Source of the DNA: Deltaproteobacteria bacterium Ga0077539
GTDB lineage: Bacteria; Myxococcota_A; Polyangia; Polyangiales; Ga0077539
NCBI GenBank assembly: GCA_001465015.1
Contig: LNEO01000166.1
Span: forward strand, 1 to 44,143
Reading direction: 5' to 3'
Length of the DNA: 44,143 nt
Numbering within the stretch: position 1 is the stretch's first letter; each line of letters opens with the position of its first letter. Below are positions 7,999 to 15,716 of the stretch, piece by piece. The translations under genes were made by a program, and so were the position numbers. The notes beneath the pieces are model-generated. The model was given only the letters and a program-made list of their open reading frames with translations, did not search any database and was not told where the DNA came from.

Positions 7999-9348
7999 AT
8001 GAAGATCCCGCTCTCGCAGCAGGTTCGCGACGGCGTTCCCGCAATCACGCTCGATGACGCTGTGAAGCTCTGTGATCCCTACACGCCGCTCGACGCAGAG
8101 CACGACGGGGCGTTGCATTGTGATCTTTCGTTGGTGCGAGGGGGGGATCGCTTGAAGTCGACCGTCCTCGACATTCGTCGACGTGGATCGCAGCCGGGCC
8201 TGCACTTCGTGACGGGCCACGTGGGTTCCGGCAAGAGCACCGAGTTGTCTCGGCTGCGGCGCGAACTCGAGCAAGTCGTTCGAGACCCGAGCGGGAGGGT
8301 GCGCTATCCCGCCGCCGCTGTCGTTCTCTTCGACGCGCTGCCGTTGGTCAACACGATCGGCGACCTCGACCTCGAAGATCTGCTCGTTGGTCTCTGGGAC
8401 GCAGTGTTCGCGCTCGACGACGACGCGGCGACGGAGGTGCTCACCGAGACCTGGAAGTCGCAAATGAAGAAGCTCTTCGACGACTTCACGCGTAACCTTC
8501 CCGGCGTGGCGCGCGAGGTCGTCGGGCGCCTCGTGAGCATCTTGCAGTCGGCCAAGCCCGACGATCGCATGCAGATTCGCAATCGAATCGCCAACGCCGC
8601 GGATGCCATGATTGACGGGCTCAACGCAGCATTCGACGCGCTTCGACGAAAGCCCGGCGGCGCTGTCAACGAGACGAGCCCCGTGGTGGTCATCATCGAC
8701 AACCTCGAGAAGCTCACGGAGCGCAGCCAACAGGTCGTCGAGCACCTCTATCTCGAACGCCTCGGCGCGCTTCGCAAGCTCGCCGCGCACGTCGTGATCA
8801 CGACGCCTACCTATCTTGCGTACAACGCGGGCGGCTCGTCGCTCGCTAGCCTCTATGGCGGCAACTTGATCTTCATCCCGATGGTGAGGATGCGCGTTCG
8901 GATGGAAGAGGGAGGCAACGACGATCCTGCGGGGGTGGACGCGATGGTCGAGCTCCTCGCGAAGCGCGTTCGGTTCGATCAACTCTTCGCCGACGGGCGC
9001 GGCGCTGCAGAGCGGATCTCGAAGCTCTCGGGCGGGTGCATTCGCGACGCGCTTCGATTGACGAAGGACGCGATCAACCAGCAAGAGGACCCCAAGATCA
9101 CGTCAGCGTCACTCGACGAGGCGGTGCGACGCGGCGCCGCCGACATGGGCCGAGCGCTGAGCGAGTCGCGGCTGAAGGAGCAGCTCAACGTCCGCGCGAC
9201 CAATCGATTCTCGCCGGAGTGCCCCGACTCCGTGCGCATGGAGATGATGCGGCATCTGCAGGTGCTCGCGTACCAAAACGGAGAGCCCGAACCGTACTTC
9301 GTCGTGCATCCGCTGCTCGAAGCGACAGGGAGGCTGCGTGCAGGCTGA
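7999..9348 (+). CDS. STAND/AAA-like P-loop ATPase
   Basis: The product is 449 residues from the ATG at 7999; a GTG at 7990 is an in-frame alternative. Walker A is GHVGSGKST at about residues 73-81, Walker B VVVIIDN at about 229-235, and a sensor-1-like ITTPTYL follows at about 267. A sensor-2-like segment SGGCIRDALRL lies at about 345-355. The C-terminus (LQVLAYQNGEPEPYFVVHP) looks like a winged-helix end as in Cdc6/Orc-related and STAND ATPases. There is no nuclease, TIR or protease domain, so it is probably the switch of the module and the next gene the sensor or effector. The downstream GTG start overlaps its 3' end by 11 bp. Confidence 0.85.
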   Translation: MKIPLSQQVRDGVPAITLDDAVKLCDPYTPLDAEHDGALHCDLSLVRGGDRLKSTVLDIRRRGSQPGLHFVTGHVGSGKSTELSRLRRELEQVVRDPSGRVRYPAAAVVLFDALPLVNTIGDLDLEDLLVGLWDAVFALDDDAATEVLTETWKSQMKKLFDDFTRNLPGVAREVVGRLVSILQSAKPDDRMQIRNRIANAADAMIDGLNAAFDALRRKPGGAVNETSPVVVIIDNLEKLTERSQQVVEHLYLERLGALRKLAAHVVITTPTYLAYNAGGSSLASLYGGNLIFIPMVRMRVRMEEGGNDDPAGVDAMVELLAKRVRFDQLFADGRGAAERISKLSGGCIRDALRLTKDAINQQEDPKITSASLDEAVRRGAADMGRALSESRLKEQLNVRATNRFSPECPDSVRMEMMRHLQVLAYQNGEPEPYFVVHPLLEATGRLRAG

Positions 9349-10696
9349 AGACGAGTTCGATTGGTTCGAGGACGTCAGCGACGCGCACGTGGCAGAGCTT
9401 CAGCGTTTTCGACGAGCGATTCGGCGAGCGGGGGAGCAGTTCGGGTTCTATGTGTTTGTGGCGCGAAAGTCGTTGCATCCAGCACTCGTTCGGCACGCAG
9501 TACAAGCGGGGGTCGACGAGCTAGGGCAGATCTTCTCGTCGGAGTGGATCGACGGAGATGACCTTCGTGCTTCGGTCGAGGCGCTCCTGCAGCGAGAAGT
9601 GGGCCTCTATCGTGGTTTGGTTCTGTCGGGCGACGGGCTTGTCAGTCACGGCGACGCAACGTTGATTTCTGCAATCAACCTGAGCCGCGAGCGTCTCGCC
9701 GACGTCATTCGAGGGCCGTTGGTGCTGTGCTTCAGCGAGGCGAACTACGCAGTGCTCCCGGACCTCGCCTCGGATCTCTGGTCTGCGCGAAGCGGAGTGT
9801 TCGTGTTTGGTGAAGCAGGCTCCATTCGAACGAGAGCAGCGCTTGGCGTCGTCGTTGGACAGAAGTTCGATCACTTCGTGTCGGTGCCGCCGACCCTCGT
9901 CGAACGCTGGCTCGAGGAGCTATCTCGGAAGTCCTTGGAGCTCTTCGACGTCCCGACGCTCTCGTTGTGGCAGGAGCGCTTGGCGTACCTTACGCGCTGG
10001 GGGCATATCGACGCGCGCTGGTTGCGAGTTGCCCGACAGCTCGCCGAGCACGCTGAGCGTTTGCGTCGTTGGGATGCTGCGTTTCGGTTCCGCGCGACTG
10101 AACTGGCATGTCGACAGCTCGCTGGACAAACGGTGCGCGTCTCCGCGAAGTACCTCGAGGCGGCCCACGGGCAGCCGAGCCACGAACTCCGGTTGCTGGC
10201 GCGGTCGCTCGAGGTCATCGACGCGTCGGAGTCCCCTGAACACGCGATGCGCGACTTGCGGGGGCTCCTTCTTGCTTGCCCTCCGAATTTAACAGCGTGT
10301 CTCAACGAGCTGCGTGCTGCATGGAGGACAGCGCTGGCCGTCTTTGGTCCATCGCGCACCCTGCTGACGTTTCTTAGCGAAGACTTGTCGGCCCGAGTCC
10401 CACGGCAAGCGTTTTGGCTGCAGTTCTATGTGCAGCTCGATTGTGGTGAGCTCGAGAGACAGCTGGGAGATGAAGCCGGTCTCTCGCGCCGAGTCGATCG
10501 CTGGGTTGATGAGGCGACTCGCGTTGGCGACGTATTTGTTCGGTGCGAATGGCTCTGGCAGGTGATGCAAAGCGACACCCGAGCTCGTCCGACCGTTCGT
10601 GCGCTCGACGAAATCGAGCGCACGAGCATCGAACTCGGACTCAACCGACGTGTCGAAGTGATTCGGCGCTGGCGTCGCGATCAGTCGACGCAATGA
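9338..10696 (+). CDS. Unknown partner of the STAND-like ATPase
   Basis: 452 residues from a GTG with the ribosome site AGGGAGG 4 bp upstream, inside the end of the ATPase gene, so the two are co-translated. No P-loop or catalytic motif is visible. Residues about 110-160 read INLSRERLADVIRG, PLVLCFSEANYAVLPDLA, then SDLWSARSGVFVF. From memory this resembles an N-terminal module in TPR proteins linked to NTPases. The second half is helical and Trp/Leu/Arg-rich, like degenerate helical repeats. Sample lines of this gene count 58-60% G+C, visibly lower than flanking genes, suggesting transfer. A sensor or effector role is inference. Confidence 0.75.
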   Translation: MQAEDEFDWFEDVSDAHVAELQRFRRAIRRAGEQFGFYVFVARKSLHPALVRHAVQAGVDELGQIFSSEWIDGDDLRASVEALLQREVGLYRGLVLSGDGLVSHGDATLISAINLSRERLADVIRGPLVLCFSEANYAVLPDLASDLWSARSGVFVFGEAGSIRTRAALGVVVGQKFDHFVSVPPTLVERWLEELSRKSLELFDVPTLSLWQERLAYLTRWGHIDARWLRVARQLAEHAERLRRWDAAFRFRATELACRQLAGQTVRVSAKYLEAAHGQPSHELRLLARSLEVIDASESPEHAMRDLRGLLLACPPNLTACLNELRAAWRTALAVFGPSRTLLTFLSEDLSARVPRQAFWLQFYVQLDCGELERQLGDEAGLSRRVDRWVDEATRVGDVFVRCEWLWQVMQSDTRARPTVRALDEIERTSIELGLNRRVEVIRRWRRDQSTQ

Positions 10697-11312
10697 CCCC
10701 CCGTCGCTCTTCTCCCTCCCACGCGATCTCGCTCAGCGCTTTGGCAAACGCGCTCCCTGCGTGGGCCGGGACCCGGCTGAATGACACCGTTCCGTCGATG
10801 TACACGCACTTCACGCCCTTGAGCTCGCGGTGCTTCTTCATCACGCGCGCGGCTTCGAGCTCTAGCCTGTGCGGCGGGCGCTCTTCGCTCTCGCCGCGCT
10901 TCTTCGGCTCGTTCGCGTCGATCTCTTCGGGCGACGCCTCGAGCGCCGGAACACGCCTTCGCTCGCCGTCCCTCACGACATGGATGCGAATGTCCTCGAG
11001 CTTCAGCGGAAAGCGCCCGGTGATCTTCTTCTTCGCGCGCTTCTCGGCCCAGCGCACGAGCGCGTCGAGGCGCGACACTTTGTATGTCGTCTCGTCCTGC
11101 GGCGAGAAGAACTTCGCCACGCGCATCCAACGCCGAACGTTGCGCGCCTCTTCGCCGAGCTCCTTGTCGCAAAACGCTTCGAACGTCGGGTGCTCGAAGA
11201 GGTACAGCGGCGGGTCGTGCTCGGCGATCTCGGCGACCGACTCGTAGAGCTGGTCCCACAGCGATGTGCCCTTCTTGCGCGCGACGCGGACGACGCCGAC
11301 GAGCGACTTCAT
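10641..11312 (-). CDS. Unknown basic protein, possibly nucleic-acid binding
   Basis: 223 residues starting MKSLVGVVRVARKKG. The first half is helical and includes a segment like HPTFEAFCDKELGEEARNV then RRWMRVAKFF, reminiscent of helix-turn-helix accessory proteins. The middle is rich in Lys/Arg/Glu. I do not recognise a family. Its ATG overlaps the stop of a 46-codon ORF as ATGA, implying coupled translation. Its last 56 bp run antisense into the 3' end of the ATPase partner gene, an unusual convergent overlap, so the distal end may be read-through added by rearrangement. Confidence 0.65.
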   Translation of the reverse strand: MKSLVGVVRVARKKGTSLWDQLYESVAEIAEHDPPLYLFEHPTFEAFCDKELGEEARNVRRWMRVAKFFSPQDETTYKVSRLDALVRWAEKRAKKKITGRFPLKLEDIRIHVVRDGERRRVPALEASPEEIDANEPKKRGESEERPPHRLELEAARVMKKHRELKGVKCVYIDGTVSFSRVPAHAGSAFAKALSEIAWEGEERRGVIASTDRDASAESLRHVG

Positions 11313-11449
11313 CGCGTCTCGAATTTCGCCGGAACGTGCAGCAGCTCGGTGTTGCTCTCTTCGGCGGCGCGCTCGGTGCTCTTCGTGCGCTTGGTGTCCT
11401 TCGATCCCTTCGTGCCCTTGGAAACGTTGCCCTTGCCTTTGGTGACCAT
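11309..11449 (-). CDS. Small Lys/Thr-rich 46-residue ORF
   Basis: Starting at ATG 11449 the peptide begins MVTKGKGNVSKGTKGSKDTK and continues through a Thr/Glu segment to end PAKFETR. The stop TGA overlaps the ATG of the next gene (ATGA), the usual layout of coupled genes, which is the main support. The composition is low-complexity and basic at the N-terminus. It could be a small regulator, or simply the original 5' end of the following gene separated by a frameshift, since the overlapping arrangement would also result from a one-base change. Confidence 0.5.
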   Translation of the reverse strand: MVTKGKGNVSKGTKGSKDTKRTKSTERAAEESNTELLHVPAKFETR

Positions 11450-11467
11450 TGTTCACCCGACGATATC

Positions 11468-11530
11468 GCGTGATTCCCCGCGAAAAACGAGGGTGGTCAA
11501 ATTGACCAACGCTCGGTCAATTTGACCGAC
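11468..11530. repeat. Paired palindromes at 20-bp spacing (11495-11507 and 11515-11527)
   Basis: GGTCAAATTGACC and GGTCAATTTGACC start exactly 20 bp apart, about two helical turns, with a 7-bp spacer. They are preceded by GTGATTCCCCGCGAAAAACG, the fullest version of the shared leader. The pair at 26936/26956 has the same spacing. The site is just upstream of the small-ORF start at 11449 on the minus strand and 15 bp left of repeat copy B. Such geometry fits cooperative binding of two dimers on one DNA face. Confidence 0.8.
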
Positions 11531-11541
11531 CGTGTATTTCT

Positions 11542-11705
11542 GAGGATAGGACATCGAACGGAGGTCGGTCTGGCACGCGTGAGCCGACGGCGACCCGATT
11601 GCCCGTTGCCTCTCCTCAACCTCTGCCCGATGGTGCGAGGACGCGCCCGTCCCACCGCCCCGCACCGTGCGTTCGCCGCTGGTTTCACAGGCGATACTGT
11701 GTTGG
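11542..11705. repeat. Dispersed ~150-bp repeat, copy B
   Basis: It begins GAGGATAGGACATCGAACGG and ends GGCGATACTGTGTTGG, closely matching copy A (4308-4460) apart from a diverged and longer central-right section around 11651-11670. It lies directly after the palindrome pair, so the two repeat families adjoin here although they are 375 bp apart around copy A. It contains no gene. The minus-strand frame through it is open but has no ribosome site. Confidence 0.85.
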
Positions 11706-11875
11706 ATTCGACCACGCGGTTCGCGATCCTCGTGCAGTCGGACGAGGCCGGGGCGACTGTGCTCGAAGCCGCTCCGCCGCAGCGGTAGCCGAGGCAGCGG
11801 GGACGGTGTTCGATCGTTCACGAGCCCTGATATCCCGATGAAGTCAGCGGATAGGCAAAGTGCTACCGTTGGCCG

Positions 11876-12175
11876 GTGAAGCCACGAGAGACAAAGCTCT
11901 TCTCTGCGATCGTCGTCGCGGGCGCGGCGTTGACCGCGGCTTCGTGCCGATCGCAGCAAACGAGCAGCGAAGAGCGCGTGATCGCGCCCTCCGTGGGCGA
12001 CAGGGCCGCGGCGGAGGTGGTCGAAGCGAGCGTCGGCGCAGCAGCGGAAGCGGCGGACGTGATCGTCGCGGAGGGGACGGACAGCGCGCTCGACGCAGCG
12101 GCTCGCGACAGCAGCGCGCCGCGATGCCCGCCCGGATCGGAGCGTCCAGTGCCGCCCTGCTATCACATTCGCTGA
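11876..12175 (+). CDS. Small Ala/Glu-rich lipoprotein
   Basis: 99 residues from a GTG (MKPRETKLFSAIVVAG). A basic N-terminus and hydrophobic segment lead to AASC (lipobox), then an acidic, Ala-rich, low-complexity tail ending in CPPGSERPVPPCYHIR with two cysteines. The function is unknown; this composition suits an outer-membrane-anchored spacer or stress lipoprotein. The sequence around the start is duplicated 320 bp downstream, so it belongs to a tandem pair. The ferritin-like gene follows on the same strand. Confidence 0.65.
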   Translation: MKPRETKLFSAIVVAGAALTAASCRSQQTSSEERVIAPSVGDRAAAEVVEASVGAAAEAADVIVAEGTDSALDAAARDSSAPRCPPGSERPVPPCYHIR

Positions 12176-12194
12176 AGGTGTTAGCGTCCGGCGC

Positions 12195-12356
12195 GTGAAG
12201 CCGAAGCGCGACAAGCTCTTCTCGGCGATCGTCGTCGCGGTCGACGCTCTGTCCGCGGCGAACGTCGCTGCGCGAAGACGACGGCGCGAGCCGCGAGAGC
12301 CCGCGCCGTCTGCGCAAGACGAGCGTCTGCGGCGGATTCTGCCATACATTCGTTGA
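12195..12356 (+). pseudogene. Degenerate tandem copy of the preceding lipoprotein
   Basis: A 53-codon frame from GTG 12195 reads MKPKRDKLFSAIVVAV and ends ILPYIR. It parallels the first copy at both ends (MKPRETKLFSAIVVAG and PCYHIR). The lipobox cysteine is lost and the middle is shortened and Arg-rich, suggesting a shifted frame. The upstream bases (GTTAGCGTCCGGCGC) also resemble those before the first copy. I read this as a tandem duplication in decay. Its stop is 2 bp before the ferritin-like ATG, so ribosomes could still reach that gene. Confidence 0.55.
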
Positions 12357-12358
12357 CG

Positions 12359-13135
12359 ATGAGAGCGAAGCGCGGCGTCGAGAGCGTGACCTTTGATCAT
12401 CGCGCGGTCGACGCGCTCGAAGACGGCGTGCGACGCGCGGTCGGCGCGCACTGGCGTCGCCGCGTGCGGAGCGAGCTGCAGGTGGGCAGAGCGTTCGCGG
12501 CGATGGCTCCGATGATGAGAGCGCAGGGCGCGGCGCCGATCGTCGTGTCGCTGCTCGAGCGCGGGGCGAGCGATGAAGAGCGCCACGCGGGCTTGTGTCA
12601 CCGGCTCGCTGAGCTCTATCTCGGCGAAGCGATCGAGCCGCTGCAGCTCGAGAGCGTCGCGCTGCCGCGCTTCGGCCGCAGCGACGAGCGCGTCGAAGTG
12701 GCGCTGCTCGTGCTCGGCATGTGCTGCATCAACGAGACGCTCGCCACCGCGTGGATCGAGCGCTGCCTCTCCGTCGCCACGGTCAGCCACGCGAAGAGAG
12801 CGAACCGTGAGCACCTCCGCGACGAGGTCAACCACGCGCGGCTGGGATGGGCGCACCTCGCTTCGAGCGCTGTGACCGCGTCGATGCGAGAAGAGATCGC
12901 TGCCGCGCTGCCGGCGATGCTCGACGCGAACGTGGCGCAATGGCTGAGCGACGATCCCTCGCTGCCCGCGGAGGGCGTGACGGCGCACGGACATCCGAGC
13001 GCAGAGAGCTCGCGCGAGGCGATCGACGCGGCGGTGAGCACGCTGCTGATCCCGGGCTTCTCTCACGTCAACATCGATGTGCGCGCCGCGAGACGGTGGG
13101 CCGCGACGCGCGAGGCAGAGCGAAGTCCGCGATGA
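12359..13135 (+). CDS. Ferritin-like (diiron four-helix) domain protein
   Basis: 258 residues from ATG 12359. Two-histidine/glutamate helix motifs are visible: SDEERHAGLCHRLAELY, then NETLATAWIERCL, and later LRDEVNHARLGWAHL. This spacing of Glu and Glu-x-x-His is typical of ferritin-like diiron proteins, so the helices could bind two irons. No ferroxidase or hydroxylase subfamily can be assigned by eye. There is no signal peptide, so it is presumably cytoplasmic. It follows the lipoprotein tandem closely, but a functional link is not obvious. Confidence 0.75.
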   Translation: MRAKRGVESVTFDHRAVDALEDGVRRAVGAHWRRRVRSELQVGRAFAAMAPMMRAQGAAPIVVSLLERGASDEERHAGLCHRLAELYLGEAIEPLQLESVALPRFGRSDERVEVALLVLGMCCINETLATAWIERCLSVATVSHAKRANREHLRDEVNHARLGWAHLASSAVTASMREEIAAALPAMLDANVAQWLSDDPSLPAEGVTAHGHPSAESSREAIDAAVSTLLIPGFSHVNIDVRAARRWAATREAERSPR

Positions 13136-13152
13136 GCGACGGCAGCAAGAGT

Positions 13153-13385
13153 GATTGGCCTCCAACCGTGGTCGCGTATCGTTTACGGAAGAGCTGACCG
13201 TGGAGGATAGGCCCTCCAACCGCGGTCCGTCGCCCACGCGTCCGCTGTTGGCGACCCGATCGCCCATTGCCTCGTCTGCGCCCTTAGGCCCTTTGGAGGA
13301 CAAGACATCCAACCGCAGTCGGTCGAGCACTCGTCCCCTCGAGGCGACCCGATGGCCCGTAGCCTCGGCGCCGTCCTCTGCCGGT
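13153..13385. repeat. Degenerate tandem units of the dispersed repeat
   Basis: At least two diverged units are seen: GAGGATAGGCCCTCCAACCG from 13203 with GGCGACCCGATCGCCCATTG 45-50 bp later, and GAGGACAAGACATCCAACCG from 13296 followed by GGCGACCCGATGGCCCG. A fragment GGCCTCCAACC near 13157 may be a third. They share the left half of copies A and B but not the right-end block. The order of the conserved boxes is kept, so these are decayed relatives rather than chance similarity. Confidence 0.65.
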
Positions 13386-13418
13386 GGCTGCCTCCCACCG
13401 ATGGGCCCACCGCGCCTT

Positions 13419-13790
13419 TCAGGCAGCGATTTGAGCGGCGCAGACCAGGGCGCGGTGAACTCTCTTGCGCAGGCGACGAGCGGACAGGTGCGAGAAAAGT
13501 CCTTCCTCGAGGCGGTTGCGTTCGAGCGTCGCGACCATGTCCGCGAACGAGGGCTGACGCTTGCTCGGGTACCACGGCAGCGTCGGGGCGCCCGACGTCT
13601 TGACGCCCTCGGCCGCGAACCGAACCACCACCAAGCTGTAGAGCAACACACGAAGGTCGACGCGATCATCGCCGCGCTCAACGGCTGGACGAACGCCAGC
13701 AACGACGCAACGAGATTCATCGCCAGCCTCGTTGCTGCGATGGGGTGTGGCAACTCCCGCGCTAAACCAATACCGCGACGGTCGTCGCAT
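13419..13790 (-). pseudogene. Transposase C-terminal remnant
   Basis: The frame reads RVLLYSLVVVRFAAEGVKTS, then LPWYPSKRQPSFADMVATLE. The LYSLVV hydrophobic strand followed by PWY-(S/R)KR-x-PSFADML is a pattern I know from the C-terminal end of a DDE transposase family common in high-GC bacteria; I cannot name the IS family. The catalytic core is absent, no start is evident upstream and no inverted repeats are obvious, so it is a fragment. It lies beside the degenerate repeat units, consistent with an old insertion area. Confidence 0.6.
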
Positions 13791-14095
13791 TCGAGGAGCT
13801 CCGGTCTACGAGCCCTCGAGGTCTGCGAAAATCGCGCTGAGTTGGCGCCGTGAAGGCTCAGCGGCCCCGTTCTGTTCGGCGCATCGGACCGCGTGGTGAG
13901 CGCGAATCGCGCCGGTCGACGAGCGTGCACCTCGAGCGCACGGTCACTCCTTCGATCCGTGACGCTTCGACGCGCAGCTGCGTGCGCGCTGCGCGGCGCG
14001 CGAGCGTTTCGGGCGGGCTCACCCGCTGGCGAGAAATCGCGCGAGATCCTCTCGCTAACGCGTCGCGTTGAAGGTATGCCAACGCTCTAGATTGC
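13791..14095. other. Intergenic, upstream of glpD
   Basis: About 300 bp with no supportable gene. The glpD promoter should be near its right end, but I see no clear -35/-10 pair and no strong ribosome site before the glpD ATG. Confidence 0.4.
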
Positions 14096-15688
14096 ATGTG
14101 GAAGACAGGTTGGCGCTCGGAGGCGTTCTCTCGGCTCAGCGATCCGTGGGACCTGATCATCATCGGCGGCGGCATCACGGGCGCGGGAATCCTGCTCGAA
14201 GCCGCGCGGCTCGGCTTGAAGGCCGTCCTGTTCGAAGCCAAGGATTTTAGCGCGGGGACCTCGTCGCGCTCGACCAAGCTCGTGCACGGCGGGCTTCGCT
14301 ATCTCCGCCAGGGGCAGATCGGCGTGACGCGCGAGAGCGTCGTCGAGCGCGAGCGGCTGATGAAAGAGGCCAAGGGGCTCGTCGTTCCGCTCGGGTTTTG
14401 TCTGACGAGCTTCCCCAACGACAAGATGCCGGGCTGGATGTTCGGCGCGGGCCTCGCGATCTACGACCTGATCGCGATGAAGTGGCAGCACACCAAGCTC
14501 ACGCGAAAGCAGCTCATCGAGAAGGTCCCTGCGCTCGAGAAGACGCCGGTCAAGACCGCGTATCACTACTTCGACGCGCAGACCGACGACTCGCGGCTCG
14601 TGCTGAGGGTGCTCTCTGAAGCGAGCCAGCACGGCGGCGTTTCGATCAACTACGCGCCTGTCAAAACACTGCTCAAAGACGCGAACGGCAAGGTCGTGGG
14701 CGTCGCCGTCGAGGACCACGCGGGCGACGGCAAGAGCTACGAAGTGCGCGCGAAGGCCGTCGTCAACGCGACCGGCGCGTGGGCGGACGTGCTCAGAAAA
14801 CAAGTGGGCGGAACGCAGCGGCTCAGGCAGATCCGCGGCAGCCACCTCGTGTTTTCGACCAGCCGCGTGCCGCTCGGCGAGGCGATCAGCTTGATGCACC
14901 CGCGCGACGGGCGAGCGGTGTTCGCTGTTCCGTGGGAGGGCACGACGATCCTCGGGACGACGGACATCGATCACAAGCACCCGCTCGATGACGAGCCTTG
15001 GATCTCGCAGAGCGAGGCCGAGTACTTGATGGAGTCGGCGCACGCGCTGTTTCCCTCGCTCTCGCTCACGGAGAAGGACGTCATCTCGACGTGGAGCGGC
15101 GTTCGACCGGTGATCAACACCGGCGCCAAGGACCCCTCCAAAGAGTCTCGCGAGCACGCCCTGTGGAACGAGGACGGGCTCTTCACCGTGACCGGCGGCA
15201 AGCTCACGACCTTTCGCATCATGGCGCGCGACGTTCTGCGCGCGCTCGAAGCGACGCTGGGGATCGACGCCGACAAGAAGCGCGAGACGATCCTCGACGA
15301 TCCCTCCGAGGCGACGCTCGCCGCGCTCGAGACCGCGAATTTCGACACCGCGCTCAGCGAGCGAATGCTCGGTCGTCACGGCGACGAGACCGCGTCCATC
15401 GTCGCGTTCGGCGACGAAGCGCGCGAGCGGATCGGCGGCTCGGTCGCGACGTGGGGAGAGCTCCGATGGGCCGCTCGGAGCGAGGCGGTCGCGCACCTCG
15501 ACGACCTGCTCTTGCGCCGAGCGCGCGTGGGCATGCTCCTTTCGGACGGGGCCGAGCGCGAGATGAGCCGGATTCGAACGATCGTTCAGCAAGAGCTCGG
15601 CTGGGACAACGTTCGCTGGGAGCGCGAGCACCGCGCCTACCGCGCCACGTGGGAGCGGAGCTACGGGACGACCTTCGCCAGCGAGTGA
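14096..15688 (+). CDS. glpD: Glycerol-3-phosphate dehydrogenase (FAD, GlpD)
   Basis: 530 residues, the usual size of aerobic GlpD. An FAD Rossmann motif IIIGGGITGAG lies at residues about 21-31 and the family signature GTSSRSTKLVHGGLRYL follows. Later conserved parts include NATGAWAD, the GSHLVF region, TTDIDH and the GGKLTTFR segment near the C-terminus. It oxidises glycerol 3-phosphate to dihydroxyacetone phosphate at the inner membrane and passes electrons to quinone. No glpK or glpF is adjacent. It converges on the ABC permease gene, with 28 bp between the stops. The identification is secure; the start is reasonable but lacks a clear ribosome site. Confidence 0.95.
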   Translation: MWKTGWRSEAFSRLSDPWDLIIIGGGITGAGILLEAARLGLKAVLFEAKDFSAGTSSRSTKLVHGGLRYLRQGQIGVTRESVVERERLMKEAKGLVVPLGFCLTSFPNDKMPGWMFGAGLAIYDLIAMKWQHTKLTRKQLIEKVPALEKTPVKTAYHYFDAQTDDSRLVLRVLSEASQHGGVSINYAPVKTLLKDANGKVVGVAVEDHAGDGKSYEVRAKAVVNATGAWADVLRKQVGGTQRLRQIRGSHLVFSTSRVPLGEAISLMHPRDGRAVFAVPWEGTTILGTTDIDHKHPLDDEPWISQSEAEYLMESAHALFPSLSLTEKDVISTWSGVRPVINTGAKDPSKESREHALWNEDGLFTVTGGKLTTFRIMARDVLRALEATLGIDADKKRETILDDPSEATLAALETANFDTALSERMLGRHGDETASIVAFGDEARERIGGSVATWGELRWAARSEAVAHLDDLLLRRARVGMLLSDGAEREMSRIRTIVQQELGWDNVRWEREHRAYRATWERSYGTTFASE

Positions 15689-15716
15689 GTCGCCCGGCGC
15701 CCCCCAGCTCGGCGGC

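Noticed and set aside
11497..11715. Minus-strand ORFs within the dispersed repeat (AIGSPSAHACQTDL-like)
   Set aside because: The pattern recurs at degenerate copies without starts or ribosome sites; best explained as translated repeat.
11453..13930. Minus-strand open frame of 825 codons across the repeats and ferritin-like gene
   Set aside because: It crosses repeat copies and the opposite strand of a secure gene. Similarity to a frame near 4308 is due to the nucleotide repeat.
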